DNA of 64,000 nucleotides from Symsagittifera roscoffensis (Eukaryota > Xenacoelomorpha > Acoela > Convolutidae). The notes beneath the pieces were generated by a model that was not told the DNA's origin, did not search any database, and saw only the letters and a program-made list of their open reading frames with translations. The stretch spans positions 22,368,509 to 22,432,508 of the forward strand of contig NC_087064.1 of assembly GCF_963678635.1 (NCBI RefSeq). Direction: 5' to 3'. Below are positions 53,259 through 64,000 of this stretch, in pieces. A program made the position numbers and the translations under genes. The first letter of the stretch is position 1. Every line of letters begins with the position of its first letter.

Positions 53259-56200
53259 CAATTTACTAAAAAACTTTTGTACATGTTCAGTAGAAAAGTT
53301 AAACCTTTCCATCGGAGATGGTCGACTTTTTCCTCAACTCCTAGCTTCTCTGAATTCGAAAATGAATTTCATGTTAAACTTTAAATTAAGGCCACGCCGT
53401 GAAGCTAAAAATTGAGTAAATTACAGTTCACAGTTACCCTTCGCTTTCCCGTCGGAATCTCGAATCCGCTCCAAGAAACGTCCGCAACACAATCAAGAAA
53501 CGCATAATCATTACGTTTTGGAGCGTCTTCTTCTTCAATTCTATTTTCAGTCGGTCGTCTATCTTCGTTGTTTTGACATTCTCTGACAGTCTCTTTCTGA
53601 CCAGCGAAAACCGTTGTTTTGATTTTGGCGGCTTTTCAATGGTCGCCAAATATAAATTGGTTAGGTGTCTTTCTTTTCAAACGAAGTTTCAAAAATGTCC
53701 AAACTGAACCAACCTAAATTATCCACTTCATCGGATAAGAACGTTAGCCGGCAGAATTGCTACTTCGCACGATCGAACTCTTTCCAACCAAATCATTTGG
53801 AATAACAATTTTTTCAATTCTGGTCGAATGGCACATACTCCCCGTTGAGCCTGGTCAATGTCCTCAATGAACTTTGAATAAATCATCAAAAGGGTACAGT
53901 GCCATCGAATGAATAAACAAAAACACTACTAAAGTAATTGTTTCCACATTCTATTCTGTCAACTCATCACATGCTAAGAATGGCTTCATACTACAATGTT
54001 ATCCTAACATGTTCATTAATCTGCATTCTTAGTAAAAGATCTAAGATAAAAAAAACTTTCTGATTTCTAGCGTCATTTTCTCAAATTAATACTTTTCTCT
54101 TAGGTTAGAAAAAACTTTTGGGAAGCAGGACAGTCCTTCCAATCAACAAACTGAAATTATCCTATTATATCTCTTCTTTTCTGAAACTTTAGTTGATATT
54201 GGTACTGAATGATAAAAATAAGAAACTCGGTTCTGAGAATGTACAATGAAATAATCTCCCTTTTCAAAAAATTTACCAAATTTTTCATGTCACCACAAAG
54301 TCAACAGTTCTCTTAGTTGATAAAAAACAATCATGTAGGCTGAAATTTTTAAATTTATTATCGAGTCAAGCCTTTTCAAATAAATAAGAAATGTCGCAAA
54401 AAAACTCTGACAACATCACAATGCAATTTCCTAACTGAAGCATTGATAAATTCAAAACCATTAAAATTTTTCTTTCAATAGTTTTCAATTTTCAGCTTTG
54501 TCAACTTTGGTGCTCAAATGAGTTTTTCTTACAAACACTTTGATTTTTTTCATTTCTTCCTCTTGCTTACTTCTTCATTCGCATCTATCTTTTGTTTTTC
54601 ATTGTTTAGAAGTTCCAAATCTTCTAAATTGTTCTTTTTGTTCTTTGCTTCTTGTCGTTTGGCTGCTATTAATGCTTTATTCCCTCTTCCTCCATCATCG
54701 ACGCTGCAACCTCGTTTTCAGTGTCTTGCAACACATTCTTACGCTGTTGGAGTCAGCCATCATACAATATCTCTGCTCTTCTACACTCTACGAGATAGAG
54801 GATCCACAGTAGTTTCCCTGTTTCTGCAGAAGCTTTTGCGGAGGAACAACGTCACAATTCTCTCCAGAACTTCCTTCAAAGTCTCTTATTTTTCTCTTCC
54901 ATCACAATCAATTGCCCTTGAGGTCCTCATCACTGCAGTGGTCAGTGGCTTCCGATGCGTCTAGAAAACTTGTATGCAAGCTTCTAATCTTATAACCAAT
55001 TGACACGAACTGTACCTTCTGCTGTGCTTCGACATTTGGTTTTGGCATATTCCTATAACCAGGCAGTCATGCTGGCTCTGAACCATGACATCAGTCGTCT
55101 TCTGGCCTATATAGTTTTTACTACTATCGGAAGGTTCACGATTTTACAGGTTGTCTTGTAAAGATCTAAGCCTTTTATAGAATCAAGTTTTTTCAACTGT
55201 TCCTTAGTCTGTGGTAGTGTCGGTTGTTGTCTCTTACATGAGCTTCCAGCCATACGATCGCCATGATAACTCTGATAAGCACTATTGCTATGGGCTGCTC
55301 TCTTGAGTCCCAGATCATTACCAGATTACTACGCTAAGGTTACCACTATGTTTGTGACAAACCTTGGCATAGGAATTCATCATGCGTTAAATGAGGCACC
55401 TCGAATATCGTTGTCCTGGAGCTTCTAGTAGTGATTCCACTTCCATTCTTACTCGTTGGATTTCATGACTATCAACTACTGCGTTGTAACACGTCGCTGT
55501 TGTTCCTTTCCTCTTTTGTCTTTCGAAATCGCCGAAAATTGCACTGGCGTACCCCATAGACTTCTTTCAAATTAACGCTTACAATTCGTCTTTAGTTCTC
55601 TCTGAAATTGCAGCAAACATCTTACAAAGCACATCCTAAGATTTTCTGACATTCTCGCAAGTCTTACACATTTTCGCACTGAGAAGGGCTGACCGACCAT
55701 CGACCTCGTGCTTTTCAAATCCACTGCAACAAAGTTTACTGGGTATCAGCTTTTGCACATAGGAGCCAAGCTCGAGCCTACTAGGTATCGAGCTCCAGAC
55801 GGCCTATGGTATGTTTCGCTTAGCCTGATATTAATTTTCACTTCTATCGCTTCTCTCCATTTTCCGACGAATTTCTGCTCGATCTGTGAAACTTCCGGTA
55901 ACCATTCTACACCGATGGCCGTGACCATCTCATGCTTTTGTTCTAGAATCAAAAGTGACTCTAGAGAACCAAACATGCTGTAGAAATCTAGTGCAGCCTT
56001 TGCTCCCTTTCGGTCCCTCCATGACACCTTTTCGCTACCAATTCTGTTTCCATTTTCGTTTTCATCCCTACATTCCCAAACAATATAATTAAAAGTTTAT
56101 GCTGCTTCCAAGTGTCTTTACGCAGTCAAGACCATGTAGTCCACAGCTTTTTGCCAGACAGCTACCAATTTCAACCCAGTCTTCCGGTTCCTAGCAAGGC

Positions 56201-58018
56201 AACTCCACAGTCTTTCCCCGATCCCTCCTAGAGGCTACAGTCATCAAACTAAAAAATGCGTTGAGGTCACGCGAATTTCGTTCTGCTTTCAACTACCTTT
56301 GCATGTCTTGCGTCGCTCGCAATATCGAAACCGCATTTGGACTTGAACACCATGATGGATTGGTGCCGCACGACCATCAAAATTATCCTCAGTAACTCAC
56401 CTGAGAAAAACAATCCGAATTCCACTCTATTATCAGATTTCGGTAGAGAAGGTGCAGTCACTTTTTCTTCCAAGAAAAGCCCCAACATGACTTGTTGACT
56501 GGCAATACTCCTGATTGCAGATATTCTAGACACCCAGAATCTTGGCAACACTGCCTGTTCGCAATCGAAATAGCGGTCACGTGTATCTTCATTGATGAAA
56601 GGGTTGTTTGACGTTCCAACAATTTTTGCTATATAACGGTATGACTTCTCTCTGATTAGTCCACAGTACACACTGGACTTCAGAATTGTCACCATAGATT
56701 CTTTCGTGTGCATGAACTTTTTGTTGAAAAATCTTCGGATCTCGTCCATCTTCCTCAAGGGTTCTAGTTCTACTGGTTCTTTTATGTTTATTCTTAGTGT
56801 CTGGCTCTGATGATGTCCATGAGTGCTTGTAAGTGCAACCTCTTTCCAGGATCGCTGCCTTCTCTGAAAATCCTAGCGCCGGTGTTCAGTGCTGGTGCTG
56901 ACATTTGTTCCAGTAAAAACAACCGGAGAAAACAGAAAGCGTCTCTCCGCTTTGCACACGGCATTGCCGCTCCTTCACAAGTCATTAGGTCTCTTAGATG
57001 CGTCATCAAGAGCACTTTTTTCCTCATTTCATCTTTTCATCTCCTCGGAGTCGTACTCTCCTATCGTCATTCCCGCCAGGCACCAGGTACGGTACAGCTG
57101 AGAGAGAGTGTATTCTCGCGGTCGTTCGCATTTCTTTTTCAAATTGGCGTAACAATACTGCCATCCATGGTAAACCCACAAGTTGATCCGCTCTTTCTGT
57201 GTGAGTTTTCGATAATGCTAGTGTTTCCTAAGTCTTCTGCTTCATTGTCGTGTCCTAAAGGACTTGTTCTAAATAACACACCATAGCACTTTTGTTCTCT
57301 AGACATATCAGATGTCCTCTAGCCGCATTTCTGTACTCCATCTTTTCTATGTATGCCCAGCATGCTCGTCTATTGTGACTGTCTCTGATAATGTTAATCG
57401 ATTGTGTTCAAAGTAGTTAGCTATCTGAGGATGCTTCCCTTTCCGTGATCATATTTGAAGATTTGAAGTATTGGAGGGTACTCTCATCACCTCGGTTTTG
57501 TATCTTCATCTCTAAAGTTGCTCCAGGAAGAGTGCGGTCAATCCTTTTGAACTTGTAAATGCTATGTCCGTCATCACATTCAAAATGCCTTGCAATTTGT
57601 CATTGCTATGTCGCAGTTCAACAGCATCTTCCATTCGTTTTCTTATGGCTGAATTAGCAGTCTTCGCTCGGGGTTCAGGACCCAACTTTTTTTCAAGATT
57701 TTTTTAAAATTGACATTGCTGCCAAATTTCATCTTCATATCATTGATCTTCTCAATCACTTTTTTCGAGTGCATTGTCTTCTCCGCGTCCTGGACAGATA
57801 CACTAGCTCAACGTTGCTTTCCTAAAGTGTCAGTTTTATAAGAGGTTTTGTTTCGCTCTCATCAGTAGCTGAATCAATGAGTAATTCACTCATTCTTCTC
57901 TCACTTTTATACAATTTTTCGAGGAATTCTTGCATCAGAGGTCTAATGAGTTTCAGCATAAACTGGGTCCCGTACCACTGTACTACCATGCAGATCTCTT
58001 CCAGGAAAGCAACTCGCT
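53259..58018. other. Unclassified region, possibly decayed coding sequence on the minus strand
   Basis: There is no intact gene. GC content and long minus-strand pieces with normal amino-acid composition (for example about 56760-56267, with FFSGELLRII and VFKSKCGFDIASDARHAK, and 56027-55746, with EMVTAIGVEWLPEVSQ) suggest decayed protein-coding sequence in multiple frames. I do not recognise a family. One reading is an element inserted between the RT and nuclease parts of the retroelement flanking this region. Confidence 0.4.
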
Positions 58019-58716
58019 TCATCGAACAGCCAGTCCGATTTTCGTAATCATGATGAGGAAATTCTTTTTCTTTTTCCAGTATAGTTCCAAGGAAAGGTAC
58101 TCAACTTCTCCTATACCTATGGGTCTTAGTCCTGGCTTCTTACCCAGTGGGAAAATTCTACATGCGTTATATGGTTCCATAAGTTCTGAGTTTAGTTCTT
58201 CAGTGGCCAGTTTTTTTTTAACCATTTTTGCCATTGGTTTTTAAAATTCAACTGCTTGTTTTCGAAGTGTGTTAAGTCATGTCTATATTCATATGCATCA
58301 AGGCCAGATGATTGTTGAGACTTGTGTGTTCTCACAGCCGCTTTTTTGATCTTTTTAGAGATAATCTGATTGATAATCAATGGATGGAAAGGGATTGTTT
58401 CAATTGAGACTGGATTATTATAGTTGTCATCAATTGGTTCAGATGGTGGGTGCTTCTCAAAAAAAGTCTGTTTTACTGTTTGATTTTGACGATCTCGTCG
58501 AGTGAAAAAACGTCTCGTCGATGTGACTGTTAGTTTTGCTGGCGCTCTCGATATTTTCCCAGTATTCGTTAGTTTGTTGATCTGCTGTGCTTCAGTTACA
58601 GTTTTTGGTCTCCTTTTTTTGTCAAGCTCTTTTGCAGTGTCTTTTTTTGTTTTACTTGTCATCCCCAGGGCTAGGTTTTGCCATTGCTTATGTCGCCTTG
58701 CTATTGTTTCAAACAA
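58019..58716 (-). pseudogene. Retroelement reverse-transcriptase N-terminal remnant
   Basis: The frame 58716-58192 contains the pre-RT region (FEKHPPSEPIDD, IIKKAAVRTHKS-like segment, SSGLDAYEYR). The overlapping frame 58234-58019 contains CRIFPLGKKPGLRPIGIGEV, a well-known RT motif of non-LTR-type animal elements. The match then breaks off. The catalytic YADD region is not found. It is on the same strand as the nuclease-like C-terminal fragments at 52.3-52.7 kb and upstream of them. Confidence 0.6.
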
Positions 58717-60529
58717 GGATTAGTCGTTTTCGGACTTTGTTTTGCACAGTAGTAAAGGTAGCTGAAAATCAATGCTGCAGGCTTTCCGAAGATATTTTCA
58801 TCCTTTTCTATTAGGCGGTTCAGATTTTTATTGAGGGTTTCAATGGGGTTATAATCAACTTTAATTTTTATAAGGTCATGAAAACGGGTTTACAGTAGAC
58901 CATTTTGGGGTTTGTTTTCCTTGTGGTTTCAATGAAATCTGAACAGAGGTTTAACCATGAATCTTGATTGCTTTTGTGTTTTCTTAGTGGAAGGTTCTCT
59001 TGATTTTTGTGTGAGTGGAGCAGTGGAAGGGGGAGGATAGAGATGGGGAAGTGTTGTAGCTAAGATTGGGGGATTGCATTGGTGAGCCTCTGTAGCTGTA
59101 TGAAATTAGGAGGTGCAGCGATGACAGCTGAAATTGTCATGGTACTCACTGCTGGGGGATGGTCAATGCATTGTACATGCATAAAGCGTGGGCATATGAA
59201 GCACCAAACAATCTCCACCTCCACAGCTGTTTTTTTTGTAAATATGGCAATGTGTTTGAGTAGCCATAGAAGGAAGGACGGAGGTATCAAGTTAACGAGA
59301 GAATTTATGGATTAAACTTTTAAGAAAAATATTAGATAAGTAATTACCGTACAACGCAAAATGCCATCACGGTAGAACAATTGAGGTATTAGAGTTATGT
59401 TGAGACTAAGTGAGATCATAAGTGTACGTAGGTGTAAAAATCCTTTTTTTTTAAATGAACAACACATGATTAAGATTATAAATTTTGCAAATTATTTCAG
59501 AGTTATCACAGTTCTGAATTGTTTTGAGAATGATCAGTGTCTTGGGCTGAAACTTGTTGGTGATGAGAATAAACAAGATTTTCTCTGCTGCTATTTCTTG
59601 TGGTTGCAGCCTGTTATCATAGTATCTAGCAACTAAGTTACTATATTTAGGCGCTTTGGTCTGTACTATAAGACTGTTTCAAAGAGATCATGGAGCGTTG
59701 CGCCGTGTTTTGAGTGAAATGTTGAAGTTACTAGAGCTGGTTTGATATATTTGGTCCTTGAAGCCCCGATAACTGGTTTCTGTGAAAATTCACAGATGCA
59801 TCTTGCCTGGAATTGCGGCATCTCTCTGAAAAACAGACAACTGAGATGACAAAGGAAGCTCTTTGAGACACGGTGAGTGTTATGAATTCTTTCAAATATG
59901 ACTAAGAATTGGTTTTAAATGAGACAGGGGTGATGAAAAAAAGAAAGAAGTGATACATCCTCAGGTCGCTTGGAGGTCGTTCCACCAGCTCACTCTTTTT
60001 TGTTTGTAGTTACGGCAGAGAAACTTCACTCACCTACGGCCGGTACGGCGAGTTAATCGAAATCAGTGAGGAAAACCCAGCGCATTTAGTAATAAGTTAA
60101 CAACTTTGATTCAACATTAAGGCAATTAGAGCTGCAGGTTTTTGCTTAACGACTCCTAGACTTTTCCTTGAAAGTTAACTATAGATGGCCTCAAATGGAT
60201 CTCTTTTAAATAATGAACGAGCGAGAAAGACGCAAATTTCCTAAATGCGCCAAAGGCCAAAACCTTTGCATGTCTGAAAAGCTTAAATATTAAATGAAAG
60301 TGATTTTAAAGTTGAGACTATTCAATGACAAACTAAAGCAATGAATTAAAACTAAAATAATTAAATGGAATTAACACCAGACCAATTTCTGTTCGTCGTG
60401 GTATTTACTGTTTTCTTCTACACTTTTCATCTTTCTGCCAAAATCAAAGTTTCGAAAGGTTTTTATCAATGGATTCCTCTTTGTGGCGGCGACATGGAGA
60501 AATGATTAAAAATACAATAAAACTGAAAT
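58717..60529. other. Non-coding stretch
   Basis: No supported gene. A minus-strand piece near 59200-59080 contains CFICPRFMHVQCIDH, reminiscent of a PHD-type zinc finger, but it is short and AT context gives no support. Confidence 0.35.
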
Positions 60530-60690
60530 TTGTGCGTCCGTACGTAGTAAATGTATATCACTCATATTGATTTTTCTATCTTTAACCATACTCCATAAAA
60601 TTACTGATCTTTTATAAACGAGTTTTTGGCGTATTAATCATTATATCTTTCAGTGAAGTAGGATACTTTCTTTTTGTTCCGACTTTCGAA
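60530..60690. repeat. Short dispersed repeat, copy 1 of 3
   Basis: It shares tcactcatat.gatttt, a tagtccat-like block, ttactgat and aagtttt.g.cgta with 61865-62020 and 63330-63470, same order and orientation. Function unknown. Confidence 0.55.
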
Positions 60691-60852
60691 ACGAAAGTAA
60701 CGGAATATTTGTGCTCGGAGTTTTTTTTTGTGGTGGAGTTTTTTTTTCAGACAAATTTCGACTTTTTAACTAGCCATTTTTGACGGCATTTTTTTATATC
60801 ATTCGAAAGATATTGTTGTCATGAGCTCAAATTTGAAAAGATATTTCACCTG

Positions 60853-61232
60853 TGATTATTTTTTGTAAAGTTATGGGGGTTTAAAGATTGCCATTTTGGC
60901 CAATTTGGGACAATTAACGCGCGATCTATTTCGCGCTATTATCGCGTTAGCGGAGAGTTAGTCCGTCTTAGAAATCGTTCCAAATTGGTTGAAAGAAGCT
61001 TATTGGCAATAATTGATTTGTTACAAGGAGCGAAATCTATATTTTTGTACTTTGTATGGCATATGGGGGGATGATTTTCATAAAAAATTTCAAATTTTAG
61101 AAGAAAAAAATTTTCATTTTATTTTATTACATTTAATTTTTTAATCTTATTACTGCTCTATAAACCTTAAAAAGCTGTCGGAACTTTCAGGGCTTCGCCC
61201 TGATACGAGCAGTCGTGTTTTGATTTGTGCCG
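60853..61232. repeat. Dispersed repeat, right copy
   Basis: This is the counterpart of 1-365, better preserved at its end (cagggcttcgccctgatacg, a short perfect palindrome). Non-coding. Confidence 0.6.
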
Positions 61233-62804
61233 ATATGTTTTTTTTTGTTTTTTGTTTTAAAACAAGCGGGTGATAATTGCCAAATTTCGCATAAATGATA
61301 TACTAGTTTCCATAAAGTATACTAGTAGATATGCAGATAACTATTTCAGAAAAATAGAAGGATAACCTAAATCACTAGTGATTAGTGCGTTCAATAAATC
61401 TATACAAGTTTGGAGCGGAAAGTGTTCCATTGATTGAGGGATTTTTCTATTTGATTGGACTGACAACAGCAAATAGGTTTTGTAAGGGCATTTAGACTGA
61501 AACAAAACAATGCTAACCTTGTAGAGACAAGCCAGGTTAACTTCACAAATAGTTAAATAAAACCGAACAAGAGTAAGAACGCAAAATCTTACAGGAAAGA
61601 AAAAAATGATTCAAGTAAAGGTGGATCCCGGCAGACTGAAGATCTGAAAATGTTTCTTGGTAAAAACAATGTAAAACTGATTGAAAATTGACTCTCATCA
61701 AAAAAAATTGAGGTTACTTTTACATATAACTTTTACTTTTAATAAAAGCAGTCTAGAGAAGACGCCCAGACAGAACCACCAATCATGTTGCGTCTAGACA
61801 TAACCAACAGTTAACAACCAAAATTCCGCCCATGGTGCGGTCCTAAGTTTGCAAAAATTCAATTTTTGTGTGTCTGAACATAACTATATAACTCATCATG
61901 ATCTTTTATCTTTACTCGAATCGTAGTCCATACAATAACTGATTTTTTTAAAAAAAGTTTTTGGCGTACTTTCCGTTATATCTTTTGACGAAGTAAAAAA
62001 CTGTTTCTTGTGTTTGTTTCGATACGCTAATTTAAGGTCTAAGATATCAACAATGATTGATTTCTAACACAAACTGATGGAACAACTCCTCGTAGATGAC
62101 TACTGACCGTTGCGTTCACTGAAATTAGTCAAGTTTTGACCGGACATTTTAAACATAAATTGGCATGACGCAGTTATGATACTTGCACGTGCCTTTAGAC
62201 TGAAACGATGGTTGCCCTGAAGAAAAATTCAATGTTCGAGTCAGCAAATTGTTTCGTGAAAGATTTTCATAGTTTACCTTTGATGGATTTTATTTAAGCA
62301 ATAAATGAGAGTGTAACAGTCGTCCACTTAACATACACTTAAGATTAAGAGAAATAGGCCCTATAAACATTGGCTCAAGGGTTAGAGACAGTACCTCTTG
62401 GATTTTTGCACCTCAATCTGTCGGAGCAAATCACTGAAGACAGGGAACATCAAGATCATGTTACAGCTCGAAGGATACTACCAAAAAACTACCCATTCTA
62501 GAAACAGTTGCGTCCCCAAGGCTAGGTCTTTAAATACCTAAGGCACGCGAACGCCGTTAAATACAGGGTTGGAACCTCAAGTAAATATTGATAGTTTTGA
62601 ATGGACTGTGGACATTTGATCCATTTCAGATGGATCAATCTAAAACTCGCCTCACCTCAACATAACCAAAAAAAATGCACTCTGATAACTAATATCAATT
62701 ACTGACATCAAGACAGCTGTTCTGGAACTAGTTGCAGACGCTATCAAGTAAAATAATTACAATAAACCTAGAAGTTTGAATAAAGTAATAAGTTTTGACT
62801 CAAG
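61233..62804. other. Non-coding stretch with repeat copy 2
   Basis: No gene is supported. It contains the second copy of the short dispersed repeat at 61865-62020. Confidence 0.4.
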
Positions 62805-63059
62805 ATGTTTCAATCAGTTCTGGACTGTTGGACTTCAGTAGGTCACCTTCCCAAACAAGTTTCTTCTGGCTCCAGACGTAGCACTCGCGAATCCATTCTT
62901 GATGCTCTCTATCAGAAACAAGACAGCTCTACTCAAGTTGACCGTTATTGGTCAAACTTCGAAAAGCAATTTAACTCATGACTGATTTGTCGTCAACCTA
63001 TCCGCAAATATAAACTCGGTTGTTCTGATTTATTCAATTTTTCCTCAGTTCCCTCGAGA
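62805..63059 (+). pseudogene. Short ORF, 58 codons to a TGA, open for 26 more
   Basis: ATG at 62805, stop TGA at 62979-62981, then 26 further codons in the same frame to TAA. The composition (DALYQKQDSSTQVDRYWSNF) is protein-like and unlike the surrounding AT-rich DNA, suggesting a gene or element fragment with a nonsense codon. No family was recognised. Confidence 0.3.
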
Positions 63060-63329
63060 TAATTGAGCACGACATGGTTTCAAAGTGAAATAAATCAATA
63101 AACGAGTTAACAGACTGAACTAAACTAATTTCAAAAAAAATCTCACACCAGCACAATTTAAAGTTGTTTTCGTAATTTCTGTTGTTTCCAACACACATTT
63201 CCTTAAATTTCTTTTGAATTTGATTGTCTGAAAATCAAAACTTCGCTTCGCTCTACTGAGTTAATTATATTTTTTGTATTAGCCATTTGAAAAAGACAAT
63301 AATAGAAAAAAAAACGTAAGTTTGAACTT

Positions 63330-63470
63330 TGCATATCTGTACCTGAGTACGTCACTCATATGGATTTTTCAAAATTTATTTATAGTCCATGTAGTTACTG
63401 ATCATTTAAAAACAAGTTTTCGACGTACTGTTATCTTTCGATCAATTGATTTTTTTGTTTCTTGAGAACA
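63330..63470. repeat. Short dispersed repeat, copy 3 of 3
   Basis: Same block order as 60530-60690, more diverged. The stretch from 63060 to 63624 has no supported gene. Confidence 0.5.
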
Positions 63471-63624
63471 CGACGTACGACGTAAGGATAGCTTTCGCCG
63501 TTTTGTAATAAGCAGATGATAATTGACTTTTAATTTTTGCAAAAACAGCATTGTAGTTTTCAATCTGAGAATATGAATTTTGCTAGAACTCAATGTTTTA
63601 AACTTGTTTTTTTTTACGACACCT

Positions 63625-63933
63625 TCAATGAGGAAGTGCTGATAGCCATGGAGATTTTGGATGCGGCGATGCCGGAAAATAAGAATCCAGGTAGCTTATG
63701 ATGAATTGGTGCCTGCCATTGTACTGAGTGGTATGCGGAAGGCTGTATGTTGGTGGCATAGATGAGACGAATGGTCGCAAGGCTGCTCGAGAAGAGGTTA
63801 TCGCTGTTGGCGCTGCAAATTGTGTTGTCTCTGCTGTGACGAGTAGTGACTGAGCTACAGGGGTACTGGAAGGCGGTGCATAGGTTGATGATGAACAGGA
63901 AGGCGCTGCATAGGAGGACTCAGTGTTCAACAT
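63625..63933 (-). CDS. Ala/Ser/Pro/Thr-rich ORF, 102 aa, uncertain
   Basis: From an ATG at 63933, 102 codons of low-complexity sequence containing two imperfect repeats of a Tyr-Ala-Pro-Ser unit. The reading frame is open further upstream, and a GGTAAG lies just upstream. It might be an exon of an extracellular or disordered protein, but could equally be chance. Low confidence. Confidence 0.25.
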   Translation of the reverse strand: MLNTESSYAAPSCSSSTYAPPSSTPVAQSLLVTAETTQFAAPTAITSSRAALRPFVSSMPPTYSLPHTTQYNGRHQFIISYLDSYFPASPHPKSPWLSALPH

Positions 63934-64000
63934 GAGTAGGTTTCCACTAGATTTGTAAAACCTTACCAAAAGTCATAATTTAAAAAGATTCGTGAGTTGT

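Noticed and set aside
59060-59290. PHD-finger gene on the minus strand
   Set aside because: Only one short Cys/His segment is visible, with no supporting frame on either side.
1-64000. CRISPR arrays, bacterial operons or rRNA
   Set aside because: No spaced direct repeats of that type, no ribosome-binding-site-led gene clusters and no rRNA-like blocks; all recognisable genes are animal or retroelement genes.

Overview
The window looks like nuclear DNA of an AT-rich invertebrate animal; I cannot place the species. Three conserved animal genes support this, all on the minus strand: a golgin with a C-terminal GRIP domain (GOLGA4/golgin-245 type, 29018-34834), an otopetrin-type proton channel (47734-50166) and the mitochondrial twin-CX9C protein COA4 (50531-50740). 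The golgin and the otopetrin are each one uninterrupted exon, which points to an intron-poor genome or to retroposed copies. Most of the remaining sequence is mobile-element DNA in various stages of decay.

2356-20790 is one minus-strand LTR element of about 18.4 kb. It has ~410-bp TG...CA LTRs that are about 95% identical by eye, a 4-bp CTAC target-site duplication and a primer-binding site two bases after the 5' LTR. Read along the element, it carries a ~1.7-kb leader, a very large gag, protease, reverse transcriptase, a truncated RNase H, a DDE integrase, two small hydrophobic ORFs, a proline-rich ORF, an env-like glycoprotein, and two or three further ORFs between env and the 3' LTR. This is a Ty3/gypsy (errantivirus-like) element with a gene content like that of a complex retrovirus. 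The copy is dead: it has several nonsense codons, frameshifts and a deletion. It is the most interesting object in the window.

20892-22406, just outside the element on the plus strand, is a 504-codon ORF whose first third resembles the C-terminal motifs of a superfamily 1 helicase. 22974-25380 is a 1.2-kb tandem duplication. 29-35 kb holds the golgin gene. 36-45 kb contains a MITE, a long hairpin, three copies of a ~1.3-kb repeat and a decayed CR1-like LINE (ORF1 with a PHD-like zinc finger, then an endonuclease remnant). 45.2-47.2 kb is a decayed BEL/Pao pol. 47.7-50.2 kb is the otopetrin gene. 50.4-53.3 kb is a tandem duplication carrying COA4: the first copy is intact and the second has a nonsense codon. 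Fragments of another retroelement (a nuclease-like C-terminus at 51-53 kb and an RT N-terminus at 58-58.7 kb) surround poorly understood sequence. The last 5 kb are repeats with no convincing gene.
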